From assembly GCA_040394475.1 (NCBI GenBank), contig JBEBSD010000061.1:1-38722 (forward strand): a DNA stretch of 38,722 nt, given 5' to 3'. Each line of letters opens with the position of its first letter. Within the stretch, counting starts at the first letter, position 1. The notes below the pieces were generated by a model that saw nothing but the letters and a program-made list of their open reading frames with translations, did not search any database and had not been told where the DNA came from. The translations under genes were made by a program, and so were the position numbers. Positions 33,924 through 38,722 of the stretch are shown here, piece after piece. This stretch comes from JBEBSD01 sp040394475 (lineage in GTDB: Bacteria > Bacteroidota > Bacteroidia > Cytophagales > Spirosomataceae).

Positions 33924-34041
33924 ATTGCCACCCGAAAAACCGGAGCGGCCGTTACCATTTTCGAAATCTCTGACGTAACTTTATTCATGCAACTACCCCG
34001 GCACACCTTGTGTCTGCCTTAACCGTAACTAATTTTCTACC

Positions 34042-34464
34042 ATGCAAACGAACCACCAAGCAATTTATGAGACCAAAGTAAAGGCGCCCGTTGACACGGT
34101 ATGGAATGCCCTTATCAATCCGGAACTGGTTAAACAGTACTTCTTCGGCTCGGACCAAAAAAGCGACTGGCAAATAGGGAGCCCTATTGAATGGACGGGA
34201 GAATATGACGGCCAGTCGTATCTGGACAAAGGGATTGTCCTCGAATTTGTACCTCATCAGAAACTTTCCTACAGTTATCTCAGCAGTTGGAGCGGTTTAG
34301 AAGATCAGCCGGAAAATTACCTGGTCGTTACCTATGAGGTAAGGGAGGTAGATGGGGGAACCCTGCTCACTATTACACAGTCTAATTACGATGAAGAAAA
34401 AGCCAGTCATTCTTCGGAAAACTGGGGAGTTGTAATAGACGGTCTCAAAAAAATCGTAGAGTAG
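34042..34464 (+). CDS. SRPBCC / AHSA1-like domain protein
   Basis: This 140-aa protein has the START/Bet v 1-like SRPBCC fold of the Aha1-like subgroup: an N-terminal strand, V-W-N-A-L-I-N-P-E-L-V-K-Q-Y-F, then W-x-x-G-S-P-I-E-W and a C-terminal long helix with W-G-V-V-I-D-G-L-K-K-I-V-E. The deep hydrophobic cavity of this fold binds lipids or other small ligands; bacterial members are often stress-related or act in small-molecule metabolism. Length is normal. It has no obvious operon partner; the next gene starts 189 bp later. Confidence 0.88.
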   Translation: MQTNHQAIYETKVKAPVDTVWNALINPELVKQYFFGSDQKSDWQIGSPIEWTGEYDGQSYLDKGIVLEFVPHQKLSYSYLSSWSGLEDQPENYLVVTYEVREVDGGTLLTITQSNYDEEKASHSSENWGVVIDGLKKIVE

Positions 34465-34652
34465 CGTAACGGTCTGACAACAAAACTCTTACCTGACAGA
34501 CAACCGATAAAACAGGGTAACCGCCGGCACCTGCACCCGCCGACGGGCAGAACGTTGTGCCCGAAGAATACTCATTTTTTTTAAAGTAAAAGTATCCGAT
34601 GTGCGTCTACCTTGGAAAGGGCCCGATTATTCCATCTAAAATAAACAAAACA

Positions 34653-34940
34653 ATGCGTAACAAACTCACTTTTATACTGCCGCGGGTGGCAGTCATTACA
34701 CTGGCGGCGGGACTGGCTGCGCTGGTACTGTTTGTGGTGTTCAAGCTATTGCTGGTCTTCCTGGCAGTGGCGGTCATCGCCCTGGCAGTCAAAGCAATCG
34801 CGGGAGCCATCCGGCAAGACCGTTACGGGTATGAAGACGAATCTTTTCCGGTACCTTCCGGCATTACGCCCATGCAGGAATCCGAAACGATTGTACCGGT
34901 GACCTTCAGGCCGAAACAGACCATCGTCCCGATCAGTTAA
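34653..34940 (+). CDS. Small membrane protein
   Basis: This 95-aa product starts at 34653 (R-N-K-L-T-F follows); the frame is open to 34599 but the extension has no features. One long hydrophobic segment, or two closely spaced helices, covers about residues 8-48, rich in Ala, Val and Leu. The polar tail (about 52-95) has a run of charged residues and P-V-T-F-R-P-K-Q. It lies 42 bp before the Hsp20 gene and is probably cotranscribed with it, suggesting an envelope-stress link. No known family was recognised. Confidence 0.7.
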   Translation: MRNKLTFILPRVAVITLAAGLAALVLFVVFKLLLVFLAVAVIALAVKAIAGAIRQDRYGYEDESFPVPSGITPMQESETIVPVTFRPKQTIVPIS

Positions 34941-34982
34941 CCCGCATTTTCAATTATTTTTTAACAGTAAAACAAAAAAGAC

Positions 34983-35459
34983 ATGCATAACAGAGAAGCA
35001 TTTGATAAAACAAACCAACAGCATTACGGTGGCCGCAGGGGTCGCTGCAAAGGAAATTTCCGCTCACATTTTGGAGAAGCATTTGCCGGAGGATTCAGGG
35101 GAGCTCCCTGGGGCGAGGGCCTGCGCAAACGCATGGCAGGACACAAATCCGTCAACATTTCAGAAACAGCAGACCACTATCGCCTTTCCCTCTATGCAGC
35201 AGGGCTCAAAAAAGAGCTGTTCAGCATCTCGGTAAGCGACGATGTACTGACCATACAGTACCAGCCGCAAGCTGAAGAAGCATCCGGTACCTTCCTACAC
35301 GAAGAGTACCAGCCGGTAGCCTTCAAACGCTCGTTTCAGCTGAATGGGAAAGTACTTACAGAGAACATCACTGCTGCTTACACCGACGGCGTGCTGCACG
35401 TAACATTGCCTAAAAATCCTGAAGCGCACCAGCCTTCCCAGGAAATCAAAGTGGCATAG
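34983..35459 (+). CDS. Hsp20/alpha-crystallin family small heat-shock protein
   Basis: This 158-aa ATP-independent chaperone holds unfolding proteins in the cytosol. The N-terminal arm (1-50) is Gly/Arg/Phe-rich. The alpha-crystallin domain (about 55-145) has the strand S-V-N-I-S-E-T-A-D-H-Y-R-L-S-L-Y-A-A-G-L and the family motif G-V-L-H-V-T-L-P-K. The C-terminal extension ends in Q-E-I-K-V-A, containing the I-x-V motif that links subunits in the oligomer. Length is typical. A strong terminator follows. Confidence 0.93.
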   Translation: MHNREAFDKTNQQHYGGRRGRCKGNFRSHFGEAFAGGFRGAPWGEGLRKRMAGHKSVNISETADHYRLSLYAAGLKKELFSISVSDDVLTIQYQPQAEEASGTFLHEEYQPVAFKRSFQLNGKVLTENITAAYTDGVLHVTLPKNPEAHQPSQEIKVA

Positions 35460-35513
35460 CCGTCTGAAGGTACCGAAGACACAATACAGGTGGAGAAAAG
35501 CAAGTAGTTACAA

Positions 35514-35548
35514 AACCGTTGCCGGCGCTGTCCGGCAACGGTTTTTTT
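35514..35548 (+). terminator. Rho-independent terminator after hsp20
   Basis: Arms AACCGTTGCCGG (35514-35525) and CCGGCAACGGTT (35532-35543) form a perfect 12-bp stem around a 6-nt loop, followed by a run of seven T residues (35542-35548). It ends the transcript of the small membrane protein and Hsp20. Confidence 0.92.
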
Positions 35549-35712
35549 GTTGAATTCTCCTGACGGTCTGAGGGTTGCTGTCCGTGTGACCGGCTGCCCT
35601 GTTGTGGATATTCAAGGGGCCGGAGCATTTGTGTAGTTCTGCAAAATTTGGTAAAATTACCGACCGCACAGCTCAGGGAGAAGCTGTCATCGTTCTACAA
35701 ATCGCAAATACA

Positions 35713-36104
35713 ATGGAAGACAATCTCACAAGAAGAAAATTCATTCAGACAACGGGCTTGCACTCGCCGGGTTAACTTCTCCTGCCCCTTCGTTCGGCTT
35801 GCATTCGGGCAGGACTGCAAGCCAAACGATCGCTTTTGACGGATTTCTCATTTTTGACCCGAGACCGGTTTTTAGAAAGGTCAGCGAACGCTTTCCCGAA
35901 AAAGGGAAACAACTGATTGAAGTCCGGAGAGCCAAACAATTTAGCTACCAATGGCTGAGGGCATCCGGAAACAAGTATAAAAACTTCTGGGAGGTACCCC
36001 AGGACGCTTTGCGGCAGCGGAATGTGAAACGGCCTGATGTACCTGATCGCGTCGGTCACGACTTAACAGACCTGGTGCGCTTTGTCAACGCATATAACGA
36101 GTAA
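35713..36104 (+). pseudogene. Broken Tat-exported type II haloacid dehalogenase
   Basis: From ATG at 35713 the frame reads a Tat signal (T-R-R-K-F-I-Q-T-T-G-L), then a one-base shift near 35760 creates an early stop. In the next frame the sequence continues as L-A-G-L-T-S-P-A-P-S-F-G and then as a HAD-family type II haloacid dehalogenase: I-A-F-D-G-F-x-I-F-D-P-R-P-V-F, F-P-E-K-G-K-Q-L and K-Q-F-S-Y-Q-W-L-R. After N-F-W-E-V the central HAD core is deleted, and only a C-terminal piece (D-R-V-G-H-D-L-T-D-L-V-R-F-V) remains. Both lesions make it inactive. The intact enzyme hydrolyses 2-haloacids, or related substrates, in the periplasm. Confidence 0.8.
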
Positions 36105-36143
36105 GCAGGCGGGAATTACATCAAACAGTAAGTGCACGGGCTA

Positions 36144-36587
36144 ATGAAACAGTTTTTTAAAGAGCTATTTGAATACGGGCATCATTTCAACCAGCAATTG
36201 GGGGATGCCTTTATTGCCAACGCGGACCAGACATCTGAAAGGGCGATAAAATTGTATAGCCATCTCCTGAACGCCCATCAAATATGGAACAACAGAATTG
36301 ATCCCAGGCAGAATACCTTCCAGGTCTGGGAAATTCACCCCATCCGGGATTGCAGGAATATTGACCGGATGAACTATGAGCATTCATTATTTATCCTCGA
36401 CAAGTTCGACCTGAATGAAACCGTCAGCTACGCCAACACGACGGGATTAACTTTTAGCAACAGCATCCGGGATATCTGTTTTCACGTCATCAATCATTCC
36501 ACTTATCACAGGGGGCAAATCGCTACCGAATTCAGGCAAAACGGGCTCGAACCTTTAATTACGGATTATATTTTCTATAAAAGGTAG
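36144..36587 (+). CDS. DinB-family protein
   Basis: This 147-aa protein is a DinB-like four-helix bundle. Family members bind a metal through three His residues and act in thiol transfer or stress responses. A His in L-L-N-A-H-Q-I-W of helix 2 and the H-x-x-x-H pair of H-S-T-Y-H-R-G-Q-I supply the three ligands. The C-terminus keeps the T-D-Y-I-F-Y motif typical of the group. The start at 36144 (ATG) is preferred over an in-frame GTG at 36132. It stands about 40 bp behind the broken dehalogenase and may once have shared its transcript. Confidence 0.88.
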   Translation: MKQFFKELFEYGHHFNQQLGDAFIANADQTSERAIKLYSHLLNAHQIWNNRIDPRQNTFQVWEIHPIRDCRNIDRMNYEHSLFILDKFDLNETVSYANTTGLTFSNSIRDICFHVINHSTYHRGQIATEFRQNGLEPLITDYIFYKR

Positions 36588-36596
36588 GGGTTAGAT

Positions 36597-36652
36597 ATTA
36601 GGTATTAGGTTTTAGGTTTTAGGTATTAGGTTTTAGGTTTCAGGGGTTAGGG
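36597..36652. repeat. Telomere-like heptamer repeat
   Basis: Six consecutive (A/T)TTAGGT heptamers at 36597-36638 are followed by two degenerate units to 36652. The repeat lies between the DinB stop codon and the end of the convergent membrane-protein gene. A copy of the GC-rich interspersed word seen at about 15-33 follows at about 36672. Confidence 0.85.
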
Positions 36653-36696
36653 CGCGGGTGCTATCCGTACCCAAAACCCCGGAGAGGCGGCATCCG

Positions 36697-37551
36697 TTAA
36701 CGCCGGGTCTTTGGGAACCCGTGCTGCCGCTCCCGGAATCTCCGCGAAACAAACACGATAATCCCGGCACCGATGGTACCCATGATCCCCAGCAGCATGA
36801 ATACGAATGGCCATATAAAATCTTCTTCGGAGTTTCTCCAGGGCTGATTTGCCAGGTACCATCCGTACACACCCAGGATCGGGAGGATCACCATCAGGGC
36901 TATTCCGATCCGAACCCTCCAAACCCATCGGTACGGGGCTACTACGATTTTCCCGGCCAATGCCTGCCGGTAATGGGTGACCACCGTCAGCCAGGCTTCT
37001 GTGCTCCCTACCGGTACCCTCAGCGTTTCATCATACGAATAGACGCGGTTTCTGGTAGCGCCAAAGGACCGTACCCAGATCGAAAGGATCCTCGGATAAT
37101 CCGGTTCCAGCCAAATGCCCCTGATCGACTGGATCCCGGCCGTCGGAAGAAACAGGATCCTGCCCCCGATGCACACCGCCTCGGCTCCGAAAACCACCTC
37201 GGCGCCATTGCGCTGCTCACGCTTTGACGGATGCCAGAGCATACGATATTTCTTCCCCATATGGTCCCGCTTTTTCTCTGCAAAATTACTGACTTGTTCC
37301 GGGCTGAGCTGCCAGCGGCCGATAACCCCCTTCCCCGAAACCAGGGACCTGTGCACATACCCCGCTTTCAAAAAATTCAGCCACATAGGGGTCATGAGCA
37401 ACACCCCCAGCCCGCCAAGCACAAGCGCTAAGCCATGAGGACCCGACGTATCCGTAAAACCAGGCGACAAAAGAAAAAACCACGCCAGGGCCAGGAAGCA
37501 CGCAGCTACTATGGCAGACGAAATTATCAGATCACGCTTGATCAGGATCAT
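36697..37551 (-). CDS. Four-helix membrane protein of unknown function
   Basis: This 284-aa protein has two N-terminal membrane helices (about residues 9-29 and 40-60), a soluble domain (about 70-205) that begins with basic and hydrophobic stretches, and two C-terminal helices (about 212-232 and 243-268), ending in a basic tail. The soluble domain has W-L-E-P-D-Y-P-R and Y-S-Y-D-E-T-L-R-V-P-V-G and may be a PH-like beta domain, as in other small helix-flanked membrane proteins, but I do not recognise a family. It is monocistronic. The function is unknown. Confidence 0.7.
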   Translation of the reverse strand: MILIKRDLIISSAIVAACFLALAWFFLLSPGFTDTSGPHGLALVLGGLGVLLMTPMWLNFLKAGYVHRSLVSGKGVIGRWQLSPEQVSNFAEKKRDHMGKKYRMLWHPSKREQRNGAEVVFGAEAVCIGGRILFLPTAGIQSIRGIWLEPDYPRILSIWVRSFGATRNRVYSYDETLRVPVGSTEAWLTVVTHYRQALAGKIVVAPYRWVWRVRIGIALMVILPILGVYGWYLANQPWRNSEEDFIWPFVFMLLGIMGTIGAGIIVFVSRRFRERQHGFPKTRR

Positions 37552-37792
37552 GGGGCTTTGTTTTAGATGAATACCTGCATGCCGGGCGTCCTAACAGGAA
37601 TCTGTCATTAAAGATAAAACCTTTTACAGCATTTCAAAAAACGCGATAGTCATTTTGATCAAACGGTTGCTTTCCTGTAATAGTACTGATTATCAGACGT
37701 TCCGGAGAAACAGGCATCAGAAAAATTCGCGGTCCTTTCACGGAAGCAATCCACAGGCGCCGGCTTTTTAGTTTCTGCGGAGCGCTCCCGGT

Positions 37793-38539
37793 TCAGTTGT
37801 CCAAGGCCATAATCTCCTTCTTATACGCTGATGGCAGCAGCGCATTCCTTAGGAAAGATTTCAGCGGGCTGTACTTGTACAAATTCAGCATCATCGTCGC
37901 AAAACGGCTCTTTCCGAGACCCAGCAGTTCCTTTACTCTTTCAGGAACCAGGAGTATTTGCACCTGTTTCAACACCAGGAACCTGAACCACCCCAGATGC
38001 TTCCGGTATTGCCGGTAAAGATCCCGGGTAAACGGACCACTCAGCAGGTTTTCGTGCAGGCCCGATTCCCGCAGCAGCAGCCAATCGCGATAATCTGAAG
38101 GCAGCCCCATCACCTGCATGCGCGCGCCCACCCGGTAAAACACGTGAAATACTTCCTCCTTTTCAGTCGCACTCAATTTTCTTTCCAGCAACTCGTAGGA
38201 TCGTATGGAATAATCGATCAGCATAAACAGCACATCGCGGTAAGCCCAGTCAGGGATGCTTTTGCCGCGCTGATTTTCAACGCCTTTATGGATAGCTGAA
38301 ATCTTATCAATGGCACGCAGGGCGCCGTCATGGTCAGCGAACACGATCTGGCGTGCATAGGAAACGGTCGAGAATAACCGCTTAAGCGGATCAGCCGGAA
38401 GGCGGCCCGTGTAATAAAGCCAGTCAACGGCTTTGTTCAAAGCAAATTCCGCAGAAGCCCCTGCAAAAATCAGCAGGATCGTATCCCCTTTTCCCCAAAT
38501 CCGGCGGACGATCGAGTCCTTGTGCACAAAATGTTCCAT
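37793..38539 (-). CDS. MpaB-like oxygenase (DUF2236)
   Basis: This 248-aa protein matches the oxygenase MpaB/rubber-oxygenase Lcp family (PF09995, DUF2236). The N-terminus has I-W-G-K-G-D-T-I-L-L-I-F-A-G-A-S-A-E-F-A, followed by L-F-S-T-V-S-Y-A-R-Q-I-V-F-A and, later, H-K-G-V, which fit the haem-binding helix pattern of the family. It is all helical. MpaB of fungi cleaves a farnesyl side chain; bacterial members have few known substrates. No operon partner is visible. The start is followed by a basic helix, so no signal peptide is present. Confidence 0.8.
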   Translation of the reverse strand: MEHFVHKDSIVRRIWGKGDTILLIFAGASAEFALNKAVDWLYYTGRLPADPLKRLFSTVSYARQIVFADHDGALRAIDKISAIHKGVENQRGKSIPDWAYRDVLFMLIDYSIRSYELLERKLSATEKEEVFHVFYRVGARMQVMGLPSDYRDWLLLRESGLHENLLSGPFTRDLYRQYRKHLGWFRFLVLKQVQILLVPERVKELLGLGKSRFATMMLNLYKYSPLKSFLRNALLPSAYKKEIMALDN

Positions 38540-38570
38540 GGGTGGTTAGTATTTTTTCGGATGTTGATTT

Positions 38571-38722
38571 CAGCTATCAGCTTTCGGATGTCGGCGATCA
38601 GCCATCGGACAAATACGATGGGTGAGCCCAGTCGAACCCAGGAGCTGAGCCCACAGCTATCAGCTTTCGGCCGTCAGCTATCGGACAAAATACGATGGGT
38701 GAGCCCAGTCGAACCCAGGAGC
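38571..38722. repeat. Imperfect tandem duplication of a repeat unit
   Basis: The word CAGCTATCAGCTTTCGG occurs at 38571 and 38654, and a 42-43-bp block (ATCGGACAAAATACGATGGG onward, ending in CCCAGGAGC) lies at 38604-38645 and 38680-38722. The two units differ by a 7-bp deletion. The second copy runs to the window edge, so the array may continue. The words resemble the cluster at 33731-33923. Confidence 0.85.

Noticed and set aside
33797..34006. Small open frame across the repeat cluster on the minus strand
   Set aside because: It translates repeat units (Q-L-S-A-V-S-Y-R-K-S-A-V-S-Y) and so is a product of the repeat, not a gene.
36597..36652. CRISPR array
   Set aside because: The heptamers have no spacers of constant length and no cas genes are present.
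36658..37227. 189-codon open frame on the plus strand
   Set aside because: It is antisense to the membrane-protein gene, whose hydrophobic helices and length are far more convincing.
38604..38645. Possible tRNA fragment, because of a GTTCGA-like word
   Set aside because: No acceptor stem or anticodon arm can be built around it, and it occurs as a repeat.

Overview
The window looks like a chromosomal accessory region of a Bacteroidota bacterium, most likely a cytophagal relative of Spirosoma or Dyadobacter. The basis is two SusC/SusD outer-membrane uptake pairs, each behind its own ECF sigma factor and FecR-type anti-sigma factor, plus a GldA-like ABC ATPase, a DUF5009 acyltransferase, and GC-moderate intergenic regions rich in short interspersed repeats. 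The genus is not certain. No rRNA, tRNA, CRISPR array or intact transposase was seen.

Layout. 1-2100: an orphan protein with two tandem homologous halves, an XRE-type regulator behind a perfect 36-bp palindrome, and a gene-poor stretch with a REP-like inverted repeat. 2100-13142 (minus): ECF sigma, FecR, SusC, SusD, and a large secreted protein with fibronectin type III domains; a perfect 20-bp hairpin separates SusD from the last gene. 13409-16970: a MutT-type Nudix hydrolase, then a translationally coupled DUF5009 membrane protein and ABC ATPase, then an AlkZ/YcaQ-like winged-helix protein. 17147-25299 (plus): a second cascade of ECF sigma, FecR, SusC, SusD and a Tat-exported FAD oxidoreductase. 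The two uptake loci point away from each other.

25622-33731 is the most unusual part. A cytosolic protein joins an N-terminal caspase-like (C14) domain to a C-terminal alpha/beta hydrolase. It is followed in the same operon by a cytosolic subtilisin-like (S8) protease. Convergent to these lie a membrane-anchored coiled-coil protein and, further on, a CHAT-type caspase-like protease with two membrane helices. Matching 5' ends, upstream regions and an internal gene fragment show that the CHAT plus coiled-coil pair was once duplicated. One copy then lost its CHAT gene and the other lost its coiled-coil gene. A fused, decayed DoxX/luciferase-like relic sits between them. The whole set resembles a protease-based signalling, cell-death or defence module; that role is inference.

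33731-38722: interspersed repeat clusters, an SRPBCC protein, a small membrane protein, an Hsp20 chaperone with a strong terminator, a broken Tat-exported haloacid dehalogenase, a DinB-family protein, a telomere-like heptamer repeat, a four-helix membrane protein of unknown role, and an MpaB-like (DUF2236) oxygenase.
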